A stretch of DNA of 64,000 nucleotides, taken from assembly GCA_937120495.1 (NCBI GenBank), contig CAKZJW010000114.1, forward strand, positions 26,407 through 90,406. The letters are read 5' to 3'. A program made the translations under genes and the position numbers. Origin of the DNA: an uncultured Oligoflexia bacterium. Lineage in GTDB: Bacteria; Bdellovibrionota; Bacteriovoracia; Bacteriovoracales; Bacteriovoracaceae. This document shows positions 36,771 to 45,180 of this stretch, piece after piece. The notes under the pieces are model-generated. The model worked only from the letters and a program-made list of their open reading frames with translations. It did not search any database and was not told the DNA's origin. Numbering within the stretch: position 1 is the first letter of the stretch; each line of letters begins with the position of its first letter.

Positions 36771-37419
36771 GTATATCCTCAAAAAAAGCACCAAATTTAC
36801 TTTCTGGATGACGGATTAAAACCTCAAGAACCCATAAGTTCTCAATTGGCTTTTTTTCAAAGTCACTTAGACCTTTTTTATAGTATATTGCATGAGGAAA
36901 ATCACCTAATCGGTGACCATTCATTGAAGGGTTTAAAATATACCCTTTTACCTTTGCTAAAGACTCAGCCCTAGCATAAAGTTCAACTCCAGAAATATCT
37001 TCATTTTTCCAAATCTCTTTTAACTCATTAAAAATTTCTCGAGAAGTTTTTTGGCAATTAGCAAAATCAATATTTTGCCCAACAGTAAATGTTTGGCCAT
37101 AGTCTGCCTCATGGCCATTGATAACGAGACCGATATCAATAAAGTATATATCATTCTCTTGAAGTTTAACTCCTGCTTCTGATTTTTCTCTAAAAGCTTT
37201 TGTTGTATTTTTTCCGATTCTAAATTTACTTGGATGCCATTTTTTTTCAATACCAAAGTTTACACAAAGCTCATCTATGATTTTAAGTCCATCCTCTTCA
37301 CTCATTCCCACATCAAACTGGGAAGCAGTAAGAAGAACTATTTTCTGGGCCATTTTTCTTGCTTCAAGATAATTTTCAACATTAAACTTATCACTCACAC
37401 CTTCAATATTATTCATCAT
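36763..37419 (-). CDS. M24 (methionine aminopeptidase/Xaa-Pro) family metallopeptidase
   Basis: A 218-residue pita-bread fold protein, single domain. Candidate metal ligands: Asp in YFIDIGL, Asp in HEADYGQTF, His in GHRLGDFPH, Glu in VLEVLIRH and a final Glu in AFFEDIL, all five in order. It is shorter than methionine aminopeptidase (about 250) and lacks the N-terminal domain of prolidase, so its substrate is unclear. It overlaps the acetyltransferase gene upstream by 4 bp. Confidence 0.85.
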   Translation of the reverse strand: MMNNIEGVSDKFNVENYLEARKMAQKIVLLTASQFDVGMSEEDGLKIIDELCVNFGIEKKWHPSKFRIGKNTTKAFREKSEAGVKLQENDIYFIDIGLVINGHEADYGQTFTVGQNIDFANCQKTSREIFNELKEIWKNEDISGVELYARAESLAKVKGYILNPSMNGHRLGDFPHAIYYKKGLSDFEKKPIENLWVLEVLIRHPESKFGAFFEDILI

Positions 37420-37919
37420 AGTTTTATCTCGTAGTATTTAACTTGTTGTTCATAGTATATTCTATCTTCGATATATTGCAGGCCACACTTTTCAAGAGTT
37501 TTCTGGCTTCCAATATTATCTTCTCTTGTTATACCAACAATTGTCTTTTGACCCAAGTCTTTTGCATGATTAATTAGAGCAGATCCTATTTCAAAGCCAA
37601 AACCTTTTTTCCAGAATTTTTGATGAAGCCTAAAGCCCACCTCAACGGGGTTCGTTTGTTTATGCTCAATATGAACAAGCACTCCCCAACCAACAAACTC
37701 TTTTGATTCTTTTAAAAATGCACACCATAACCCAAGATCCGGATTTTCAAAGGAGTATTGCATGACTTCTTTTATTCTTTTTTTTGTTTGAAAAATATCA
37801 GAATCAGGTTTTCGAATATATTTCATCACCTGCTCATCACTATGAAGAGCAAAAAGATTTTCATCATCATCTCTTTGTAGAGGTTTTAAAATTAGTTGCT
37901 TTGTTAAGATTTCGTTCAT
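37416..37919 (-). CDS. GNAT-family N-acetyltransferase (RimJ/RimL-like)
   Basis: A 167-residue acetyl-CoA-dependent acetyltransferase of the RimJ/RimL-type branch: LKPLQRDDDENLFALHSD at the start, VGFRLHQKFWKKGFGFE as the CoA loop region, and REDNIGSQKTLEKCGLQY, the conserved N-x-x-S-x-x-x-L-x-x-x-G-F-type motif. I place the start at 37919; an in-frame ATG at 37946 lies inside the terminator hairpin of the previous gene. The chosen ATG follows the U-tract of that terminator directly, which is unusual. Confidence 0.85.
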   Translation of the reverse strand: MNEILTKQLILKPLQRDDDENLFALHSDEQVMKYIRKPDSDIFQTKKRIKEVMQYSFENPDLGLWCAFLKESKEFVGWGVLVHIEHKQTNPVEVGFRLHQKFWKKGFGFEIGSALINHAKDLGQKTIVGITREDNIGSQKTLEKCGLQYIEDRIYYEQQVKYYEIKL

Positions 37920-37944
37920 AAAAAAGGCCCCATAATATGAGGCC
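37920..37944 (-). terminator. Terminator of the E1 gene abutting the GNAT start codon
   Basis: On the minus strand GGCCTCAT (37944-37937), loop ATT, ATGGGGCC (37933-37926) form an 8-bp stem with one T-G wobble, then six T (37925-37920), then the ATG at 37919. It starts 15 bp after the E1 stop. Confidence 0.85.
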
Positions 37945-37958
37945 ATCCTTTGTATTTT

Positions 37959-40127
37959 TTAATAAGCAAGTAGCTCTTTAAGTTTGTCATAGACATGGTC
38001 TATTTGTGGAAGAATAACATCCTCAAGACCTGGGTTATAAGCAACATGTGTATCTTCAGAGGCAACCCTTAAGATTGGTGCGTCTAACTGGTCAAAACAT
38101 TCTTCATTGATTCTTGCTGCTATTTCACCAGCAAAACCAGAAGTTTTATGCTCTTCATGACAGATCATTATTCTATTTGTTTTTGAAAGTGATTTTACAA
38201 TCGCATCCATATCAAAAGGTGCAAGAGTTCTAAGGTCAATAACCTCAACGCTAAACCCTTCAGCTTCCATTCTCTTTGCAGCTTCAACTGATTTTTGAAC
38301 TAATGCTCCCCATGCAATAATAGTCGCATCACTTCCCTCTCTAACAGTTCTGGCCTTTCCAAAAGGAATCATGAAATCTTCACCTGGATCTGCCGTTCTA
38401 TTATAACCTTGGTAATATAAATGCTTATGCTCAAAGAACATTACAGGGTCATCTGAACGAATTGCCGTTCTTAAAAGTCCTGCTGCATCTTTAGCATTTG
38501 ATGGAAATACAACTCTTATTCCTGGAATATGTGTAAATAAAGATTCTCCCGACTGAGAGTGATAAATAGATCCACCACGAAGGTATCCACCAATTGGAAC
38601 CCTTACAACCATAGGACATTTAAAATCTCCACCCGATCTATATCTCAAAGTCGACATCTCATTTTTTAATTGCATATAAGCTGTCCAGATATAATCAAAA
38701 AATTGAATCTCAACAACTGGCTTAATCCCTCTCATCGCCATACCAATTGCACGACCAATAATATTTGCCTCAGCAAGTGGTGAGTTAAATACCTGTCCTT
38801 CTTTAGATGCTCTTTGGCATCCAGAAGTAACTTTAAAAACTCCACCCTTTCCAGCAAGGTCAGGATTATTTAATTTTTCTAACTCAGAGAAGTCTGCAAC
38901 ATCTTCACCAAACATTCTCATAAGAGGATTTTTCTTTAATTCATTTTTTAAAACAGCGTTAATTGCTCCGGCCATTGGAATATCATCTTTTCCAAGAAAG
39001 CTTCCATCTCTTTCAAATTCAGAGCTTGTTGGATCAACATCCATTGAATAAAGGTGATCTTTGTAAGTATCAACTGCTGGCCATTCAGTTTCAATTGCTC
39101 TTTTCATTGCATCTTTAACTTCAACTTCAACAATTGTTTTAATATCTTCGATCTCTTCAGTTGAAGCAATATTACCTTCGATTAAAAAAGCTGGGTAAGT
39201 TGTAATTGTATCAATTTTTGCTTCCTGCTCTAATTCTTCTTTTGTTCTATAAAAAGAATGATCATCCGAAAGAGAGTGAGAATAAGGTCTTGTCACATGT
39301 GCATGAACAAGAACTGGTCCTTTACCTGCTCTTAAATGTACTTCTGCCTGTTTTACAGCATCGTATGAATCAATAGGATCTGTTCCATCACATTCAAAAA
39401 TTGTTAATCCAGGAAAGTTTGCAAGTGCTTTTGAAATTGATCCTTCTGGTGTTTGAACTGAAGTTGGAACAGAAATAGCAAAACCATTATCTTCAACCAT
39501 AAACATTACTGGAAGTTTATTTACACATGCAGTAGTTAGCGCTTCCCAAAGTTCACCTTGAGAAGTTGTACCATCACCTGTTGAAACATAAACAATTTCA
39601 TCATTTGCATACGGGAGACCATGATCAACACCATCTTTTGCCATCTTTGATAAAAATTTTCCAGACTCTGCTGTTCCTACGGCCTGAAGAAATTGAGTTC
39701 CCGTACACGAAGACTTATTTATAATATTAAGATCTTTATTTCCCCAGTGAGCCGGCATTTGACGACCATGACTAGCGGTATCTCCAATATTTCCATTTGC
39801 CTGGCAAAGCATTTCATATGCCGTTACACCTAAACCTGTACATAAAGCTCTATCCCTATAGTAAGGAATAAAATAGTCGTATTTTGGTTTTAATATTTTT
39901 GTAACAGCAGAAAGAATCCCCTCATGGCCTGCACCTGATATTTGAAAAAATGCTTTAGATTGTTTTTTCATTGAGATTTCTGCATCATCAAGTTTTCTTG
40001 AAAGATAAGAGTTTCTAAACATATCTAATAGAACTTCTTTTGAAAGCTTATGCTTTTTAATTAAGTCTAATTTTCTTTTTGTCTTTGGTGACACTTTCTT
40101 TGAATTCACTGTCTGTGAAGTGGCCAT
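37959..40127 (-). CDS. Fused alpha-beta thiamine-dependent E1 dehydrogenase (branched-chain 2-oxoacid type)
   Basis: A 722-residue fusion of E1 alpha and beta. The alpha part (about 30-370) has the TPP motif GDG at 184-186 through EDNG at 212-215, and HSLSDDHSFYRT resembling the phosphorylation-loop region. The beta part (from about 390) has RMFGEDVADF, FNSPLAEANIIGRAIGMA and VPIGGYLRGG. E1 decarboxylates 2-oxoacids and passes the acyl group to a lipoyl E2. Fused forms are mostly 2-oxoisovalerate dehydrogenases. No E2 or E3 gene lies in the window. With leucine dehydrogenase at 59185 it fits branched-chain amino-acid breakdown. Confidence 0.92.
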   Translation of the reverse strand: MATSQTVNSKKVSPKTKRKLDLIKKHKLSKEVLLDMFRNSYLSRKLDDAEISMKKQSKAFFQISGAGHEGILSAVTKILKPKYDYFIPYYRDRALCTGLGVTAYEMLCQANGNIGDTASHGRQMPAHWGNKDLNIINKSSCTGTQFLQAVGTAESGKFLSKMAKDGVDHGLPYANDEIVYVSTGDGTTSQGELWEALTTACVNKLPVMFMVEDNGFAISVPTSVQTPEGSISKALANFPGLTIFECDGTDPIDSYDAVKQAEVHLRAGKGPVLVHAHVTRPYSHSLSDDHSFYRTKEELEQEAKIDTITTYPAFLIEGNIASTEEIEDIKTIVEVEVKDAMKRAIETEWPAVDTYKDHLYSMDVDPTSSEFERDGSFLGKDDIPMAGAINAVLKNELKKNPLMRMFGEDVADFSELEKLNNPDLAGKGGVFKVTSGCQRASKEGQVFNSPLAEANIIGRAIGMAMRGIKPVVEIQFFDYIWTAYMQLKNEMSTLRYRSGGDFKCPMVVRVPIGGYLRGGSIYHSQSGESLFTHIPGIRVVFPSNAKDAAGLLRTAIRSDDPVMFFEHKHLYYQGYNRTADPGEDFMIPFGKARTVREGSDATIIAWGALVQKSVEAAKRMEAEGFSVEVIDLRTLAPFDMDAIVKSLSKTNRIMICHEEHKTSGFAGEIAARINEECFDQLDAPILRVASEDTHVAYNPGLEDVILPQIDHVYDKLKELLAY

Positions 40128-40163
40128 ATGGATTCCCCTTAGGATTAATAAAAAAGTTGGCTA

Positions 40164-40192
40164 AGTCTATAATATTCCGTGAATATTGTCTA
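40164..40192 (-). promoter_or_regulatory. E1 promoter with operator-like dyad in the spacer
   Basis: On the minus strand TAGACA (40192-40187, five of six matches to TTGACA) and TAGACT (40169-40164) are 17 bp apart. The spacer is almost filled by AATATTC-N3-GAATATT (40171-40187), a perfect 7-bp dyad. An AAGGGGA ribosome site and the ATG follow at 40127. A dimeric repressor on the dyad would block RNA polymerase. Confidence 0.52.
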
Positions 40193-40273
40193 TTTGGCTT
40201 GAAGAAATTACAGTGCCTCCAAATTTGCCATAATTAACATTTTTAATATAAAATCAATAGATTAGGAGAATTT

Positions 40274-40369
40274 ATGTCAAACTCAAGGAAAGAGGTTAAA
40301 GCAGAAATTAAAAAAATTCTGATAAAGCTTCTTCAAAAATTAATAACAGAACCAAAACATCTAAAATAA
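40274..40369 (+). CDS. 31-residue basic peptide, candidate small protein
   Basis: An ATG follows AGGAG at ideal spacing (TTAGGAGAATTTATG) and opens a 31-codon frame, MSNSRKEVKAEIKKILIKLL then QKLITEPKHLK, closed by TAA. It is predicted to be one amphipathic, Lys-rich helix. It sits alone between the E1 promoter and the lipoprotein gene, and a weak hairpin with a T-run follows at 40425. The ribosome site and clean composition support it; there is no other evidence. Confidence 0.5.
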   Translation: MSNSRKEVKAEIKKILIKLLQKLITEPKHLK

Positions 40370-40424
40370 TATACACCTGTATAAATTCTTAACACTATCA
40401 CTTAAATTTTCTTAAAAATTGATT

Positions 40425-40445
40425 AAGACTTTGGTCTTGTTTTTG
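40425..40445 (+). terminator. Weak terminator-like hairpin
   Basis: AAGAC (40425-40429), loop TTTG, GTCTT (40434-40438), then G and five T. The stem is only 5 bp. It could end the small-peptide transcript or lie in the leader of the gene at 40474. Confidence 0.33.
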
Positions 40446-40473
40446 CAACGTATTAATAAACGTGAGGTAAAAA

Positions 40474-41919
40474 ATGAAACTATCAATGTCTTTGTTGCTT
40501 GGTGCAACTCTTTGTCTATTTTCGTGTGGGAAAAATGCACATATTTATACTGAGAGTGAAAACTTAAATCTAAGATCCCCTTTAAAAGAAGAAGGTATCA
40601 AAGAGCTTATTTCAGCACAAATAAGTTCGCAAAACCTTGATCTAGGTATGCAAACTACAGGAGCCAGTATCACTGTTCCAGTTAAAATTAATAATATTGG
40701 AAAAAGTAGAGTTGAAAAGCTGATACTTAACTCAAAAACTTCAAATTTAAAAATAGGATCAATAGACAACTCTTCAATAGAAATACAAGGCAATACTATT
40801 GCTTACGTTCAAATAGAAGTTGGCACCTCTATTAGCCAAAAAGATGTTCTAGAGATTCAATATCAAACAGTAAGCGGAGACGGCTCGATTCAAGTTGAGA
40901 TAAACACATCGGCAACTTCAGATGCAAACCTTCCAAGTGCTCTATTAACGACTCTTTTAGACTCAGATAAATCAATAGTATTTAAAGAAATCCCTACTCT
41001 TTCGAGTGCTGAAAAAGAAATTAAAATTCTAAACCAAGGTGTTTCATCATCTATTATCACAGATATTTATCTGTCTGATGATACTCATTTTTCTTTAGAT
41101 AAAAATGACTGTACAGGAAGTATACTAGAGCTTTGTACATTAAAGACTCAATATAATCCACTAACAAAAGGTGAGCACAAATCACTCGTTACGATTGAGT
41201 ACTTTACACCAAAAGGTCATCAAACATTAACAATTCCTCTTACAGGTACAGCTATTGAAAAGAATATCTGTTTGAAAGAAACTTATAAGACATACCTTCC
41301 TAAGTCTAAAGATCAATACACAAAAGATGACTTTAAAATAGAGCTACCTTACTTTTCTAAGAAGGCTGACTCGACAGTAACACTTGATACACTAATTAAT
41401 ACTGAAAACAATAAATTTATGTCATCTCTTGAGTCATCTGTTTATTACGCTCAAGACGCACAAGTACTAGCAGCATACGAATTAGAAGAGACTCAAGGAA
41501 ATATTATATCTACAGAAGTAAATATTAACCTTTCTAAAAGTATTCTACATAGCGAAGCAGAGATTCATCACTTCACTGAAGTAATATGTTTGAGTAACAC
41601 ATTTTCTTGTAGTGGCCAAAGATTCGTAGGAACAAACGACTATGTAAAACTAATTAATAAAAATTATTCAATTACATCGAATATTTTTTCAGAAGCAATA
41701 AAGCAAAGTAATGACAAGAAAGTTTTAGCAGATGTAGATCTTATTAATTTAAAAACAAATTTTAAATTCAAAGATTTATTTGGCCAAGAAGCTCTAGATA
41801 AAATTAAGCAAGACAAGTCTGTAAAATTAATCTTTGCTGACGACATAAAGCTGCAAGATATACCAACAATAAAGGTTAGATACCAATCAATAATCAATAA
41901 TAATGAAAGCTGTAAATAA
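40474..41919 (+). CDS. Lipoprotein with Ig-like (choice-of-anchor-D-like) domains
   Basis: A 481-residue protein with a lipobox (CLFSC, then GKN). Residues about 55-260 hold two beta-sandwich-like units: LGMQTTGASITVPVKINNIG followed by VQIEVGTS, and IVFKEIPTLSSAEKEIKILN followed by DIYLSDDTHFSLDKNDC and the short GTAIEK end typical of choice-of-anchor D/hydin-like domains. The rest (270-481) is beta-rich and unassigned, with Cys pairs. The next gene follows after 11 bp, so lipoprotein and repeat protein are probably made together and may interact. Confidence 0.75.
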   Translation: MKLSMSLLLGATLCLFSCGKNAHIYTESENLNLRSPLKEEGIKELISAQISSQNLDLGMQTTGASITVPVKINNIGKSRVEKLILNSKTSNLKIGSIDNSSIEIQGNTIAYVQIEVGTSISQKDVLEIQYQTVSGDGSIQVEINTSATSDANLPSALLTTLLDSDKSIVFKEIPTLSSAEKEIKILNQGVSSSIITDIYLSDDTHFSLDKNDCTGSILELCTLKTQYNPLTKGEHKSLVTIEYFTPKGHQTLTIPLTGTAIEKNICLKETYKTYLPKSKDQYTKDDFKIELPYFSKKADSTVTLDTLINTENNKFMSSLESSVYYAQDAQVLAAYELEETQGNIISTEVNINLSKSILHSEAEIHHFTEVICLSNTFSCSGQRFVGTNDYVKLINKNYSITSNIFSEAIKQSNDKKVLADVDLINLKTNFKFKDLFGQEALDKIKQDKSVKLIFADDIKLQDIPTIKVRYQSIINNNESCK

Positions 41920-41930
41920 GAGGGAAAGAA

Positions 41931-44900
41931 ATGTCTAAACAATTATTAAACTCATCATTAAGTGTTTTTTTACTACTAAGTGCTCAAGCTATTGCAAAAG
42001 ACAAAGGGTTTCGATTCAATCAAAATGCAAAATCTTGCCTAAACAAAAAAGGACACACTGGACTGAATCCCAAATTCATAGGCGAATGCGGAGACCTTTC
42101 TAGATTATCTCTAAGAAAACTTAAAAAAGAAAATCTAGTTGGAAAAAATCTAACTGGAGCTTCACTTGCTGGCTTAAACCTTAAAGATCTAGATTTAACA
42201 GCTGCGATTTTAGATTACTCCAATTTAAGAGGAACAAACCTTGAAAGAACTCTTTTAACAGATATCTCTTCAATAGGTGCTCGAATTAATGACAGAACAA
42301 AACTTCCATTTGAAGTTGAAGAAGCATTAAAAAGAGGAATGCTTCATGACTCTTTAGGGTCTACAACATCTGAAGAAGGTGATGAAGTAAGCATTGATAT
42401 TGATGATATCTATACAATTGTTGTAACTGAAGAGGTAATTGAATCTTTTAAAACATTTGTATCAAAGAAATTATCATCAAATAAAAAAATCGTTAATTTA
42501 ATTAGCAGACAGGATGAAGTACAACTAGAGAACTTACTTTTAGCTTTAAACACACTTTACTATAACCAAACTAAACTTCAAACTATGCTAGCTCAAATTA
42601 ATGCAGCTCAAGAGTCTGGAGATTACGAAGAGTTAAATCAAATTCAAAATGAATACATTGATGCTCAAAAGCATATTGAGCTTACAAATGAGCTTGTTTT
42701 AAAAGGCTTAAAAGTTCTACCAATTGAAAGCAAAACGTTTAAATCTTACCTCTCAATATTAAAAGAAGTTAACGCAAATAAATCTGATAAAAACTTCCAA
42801 GAAGTAATTGAAATTATAACAAAAGCTATTGAAGAGTTTGATATTACTAATGACCAATCACTTGAGTATATTCAAGCCCTAGACAACAAGACACTGTCAG
42901 AGCTTGCAGGAGAAAAACTTTATACTTACTACAAGGACAATTACTCTATATCTATTGCGACTCTACTTGAGGCGATGGGACTTGTTGAAAAAGCAAGTAG
43001 AGATACTCTTGCCAGTTTAACGCTAGAAAATGGAGACATCAGCACCCTTACAACTGAAGAGTTAATTGAGATTGCGGATTTTTCAATTTCAAGTAAATCC
43101 TCTCTTCGTGCAAATAATATCTCTAAGGTTTCAGACCTAAACTTAGCGAACACAATTGAAATTTTAAATGGTGCCCAATATTCAGCTAAAGATTCAATTA
43201 TTCAATTTTATATTAACTCACAAGACAAGTTACCTGCTGATGATGTGATTGCTTTATCAAAGAAAAGTTATCAAAACAAAAATCCAATTCTTTTAAATAG
43301 TCTGGCTAAAATTTCAGACCTAGATGTTACCTCTACTATTTCTTTAGTAAACAGTGCACAGTGGGGAACAAAAGATAAAATCATTCAAACAGCGATTGAG
43401 AAGCTACTTGGAAATCTGACAAGTCAAGAGATTGTAAATATCGCAAAAGCAAGCTATGAAAATAAAAATCAAATTTTAAAAAGCTACTTAGGAAAGATTC
43501 AAAACATCAACGTTCAAGACGTTTTACTACTTTCTTCTACTGCTCAATGGGGATCAAAAGATGCAATTTTATCCCAAGCTCTTAACTCTCTTTTAAGAAG
43601 TGTTACGACAAGTGAGCTTATTTCATTAGCACAAAATTCTTATGAAAATAAAAATTCAATACTACTTAATAGTATGAATATCGTTTCAGACCTTAACCCA
43701 GCAAATGTATCTAGCCTTGCTGCGACTGCACAATGGAGCACAAAAGATAAGATTTTAAAAGCTTACTTAGAATCACAAAGATCTATAAAAGCAGAAGACT
43801 TAATCTCCCTTTCAAAGAAAGCATATGAGGATAAAAACACACTCCTAACGAGCAATATTCATAAAGTGAGCAACTTAAACTTTAACTCTCTTCAGAATAT
43901 TGTTAAAACGGCACAGTGGGGATCAAAAGACACAATCATTAAATATTATATTGCGAATTACTCTGTAACAACTCAACAGTTAATAACTTTAAAGTCACTT
44001 GCTTACAGTATTGGTAGTTCGTTACTCAACTCTACAGCTCTTAACGTAAGTGATATTAGCACGGATAATATTATCACTCTTTCAGGAAGATCTAGCGAAA
44101 GAAACCAGTTACTTGTTAGTTATTCAAATAGTGCAAATTTATCAACAACCGATATTTTAAAACTCGCAAGTGCTGCACAATACAGTGCTAAGAATTTAAT
44201 CGTAACAACTCATTTGAATAAGATGACGATCGTTACAGTAAATGAACTCATAGCCCTTGCATCTCAAACGTATGATGTAAAACAAAATGTTCTTAAGAAC
44301 TATCTAGGACAAGTTTCGAATTTATCAGCAACAACACTAGCTAAGATACAAGCGCAAGCGACTTATAATACCAAAGATCAAGTTGCACTAGATGGATTAT
44401 CTTTAATCAATCAATTAACAACAGATCAACTAGTTACACTTGTTAAGGGATCTTATAGTTCAAAAGAGAAAGTTGCAATCTTAGGAATTAATAAGATTAA
44501 GGCAATGACAGCAAGACAAGCAACTCTAGTTGCATCAGCTTCTCAAAAGGCAAATAATGTTCTGACTCACTACTATAACGTTAGTAGACCAACAAATACT
44601 TCTGATCTTTTGACTCTTGTTAATAGTGCTTCTTATTCGACAAAAGATAGCCTACTAATTGCTTACATCGACTCTAGCAGAGGTATTTCGACAGCAGAAA
44701 TAATAGCTCTTTCAAAAGCTTCATATGACAAGAGCTCTGAGATCAAAGCTAATTATAAAAACAAGATCACTGATTTAGATATTCAAAACACATTGATTCT
44801 TGCAAGTAATCAGAACTACTCAAGAAAAGATGCAACTTTGATTTATGGGCTAAATAAGGCGAAAGAATTAACAGCTGCTCAATTAGTTAAGCTTATTGAT

Positions 44901-45137
44901 TTATCGTATGAGAAAGAAGCGCTCATTGGAACAGATGGGATTAAAAAAATTTCAAACCTTACCTATAGAGAAGGATTAAGTATCGTTAGCAAATTTAGTT
45001 ATTCGCAAAAAGATACAATTCTAATCCATGTTGTTAAATCGATTGTCGATATTAATGCGCAAAAGGTTCAAGCACTAGCTGACCTAGCTTATTCCGCTAA
45101 AACACAAATTCTACAAATTGGAATGAACAGACTATAG
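41931..45137 (+). CDS. Secreted protein: pentapeptide-like N-terminus and about 23 tandem 30-residue helical repeats
   Basis: A 1068-residue protein with a signal peptide (SVFLLLSAQAIA). Residues about 50-110 contain pentapeptide-repeat-like steps (NLVGKNLTGASLAGLNLKDL, then AAILDYSNLRGTNLERTLL). A helical, coiled-coil-prone region follows at about 150-370. From residue 373 to the C-terminus about 23 units of roughly 30 residues run without a break. Odd and even units differ: one type carries S-Y-E-N-K-N, the other A-Q-W-G-S-K-D at the same place, giving a two-unit period of about 61. Each unit looks like a helix pair, suggesting an alpha-solenoid. I do not recognise the family. It is probably extracellular or periplasmic and a partner of the lipoprotein just upstream. 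Confidence 0.82.
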   Translation: MSKQLLNSSLSVFLLLSAQAIAKDKGFRFNQNAKSCLNKKGHTGLNPKFIGECGDLSRLSLRKLKKENLVGKNLTGASLAGLNLKDLDLTAAILDYSNLRGTNLERTLLTDISSIGARINDRTKLPFEVEEALKRGMLHDSLGSTTSEEGDEVSIDIDDIYTIVVTEEVIESFKTFVSKKLSSNKKIVNLISRQDEVQLENLLLALNTLYYNQTKLQTMLAQINAAQESGDYEELNQIQNEYIDAQKHIELTNELVLKGLKVLPIESKTFKSYLSILKEVNANKSDKNFQEVIEIITKAIEEFDITNDQSLEYIQALDNKTLSELAGEKLYTYYKDNYSISIATLLEAMGLVEKASRDTLASLTLENGDISTLTTEELIEIADFSISSKSSLRANNISKVSDLNLANTIEILNGAQYSAKDSIIQFYINSQDKLPADDVIALSKKSYQNKNPILLNSLAKISDLDVTSTISLVNSAQWGTKDKIIQTAIEKLLGNLTSQEIVNIAKASYENKNQILKSYLGKIQNINVQDVLLLSSTAQWGSKDAILSQALNSLLRSVTTSELISLAQNSYENKNSILLNSMNIVSDLNPANVSSLAATAQWSTKDKILKAYLESQRSIKAEDLISLSKKAYEDKNTLLTSNIHKVSNLNFNSLQNIVKTAQWGSKDTIIKYYIANYSVTTQQLITLKSLAYSIGSSLLNSTALNVSDISTDNIITLSGRSSERNQLLVSYSNSANLSTTDILKLASAAQYSAKNLIVTTHLNKMTIVTVNELIALASQTYDVKQNVLKNYLGQVSNLSATTLAKIQAQATYNTKDQVALDGLSLINQLTTDQLVTLVKGSYSSKEKVAILGINKIKAMTARQATLVASASQKANNVLTHYYNVSRPTNTSDLLTLVNSASYSTKDSLLIAYIDSSRGISTAEIIALSKASYDKSSEIKANYKNKITDLDIQNTLILASNQNYSRKDATLIYGLNKAKELTAAQLVKLIDLSYEKEALIGTDGIKKISNLTYREGLSIVSKFSYSQKDTILIHVVKSIVDINAQKVQALADLAYSAKTQILQIGMNRL
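43047..45134 (+). repeat. About 23 tandem units of ~30 codons inside the secreted repeat protein
   Basis: Unit pattern: L/I-x-x-x-x-L/I-x-x-L-x-x-x-A-Y/W-x-x-K-D/N-x-I-L, then a tail ending K/I-x-x-S-D/N. Clear pairs are SYENKNQILKSYLGKIQN with AQWGSKDAILSQALNSLLRS, and SYENKNSILLNSMNIVSD with AQWSTKDKILKAYL. DNA copies have diverged, so this is an old protein-level repeat, not a recent DNA expansion. Confidence 0.85.
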
Positions 45138-45147
45138 TTTAATTTTA

Positions 45148-45180
45148 AAGGAGAGCTTACCTTAAAAGTATGCTCTCCTT
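45148..45180. terminator. Hairpin between convergent genes
   Basis: AAGGAGAGC (45148-45156) and GCTCTCCTT (45172-45180) form a perfect 9-bp stem just after the repeat-protein stop, overlapping the last codons of the minus-strand gene. T-runs on both sides are weak, so it may act in either direction or stabilise 3' ends. Confidence 0.5.

Noticed and set aside
36763..37419. Assignment as methionine aminopeptidase (map)
   Set aside because: It keeps the metal ligands but is short and lacks the usual map sequence blocks; a general M24 label is safer.
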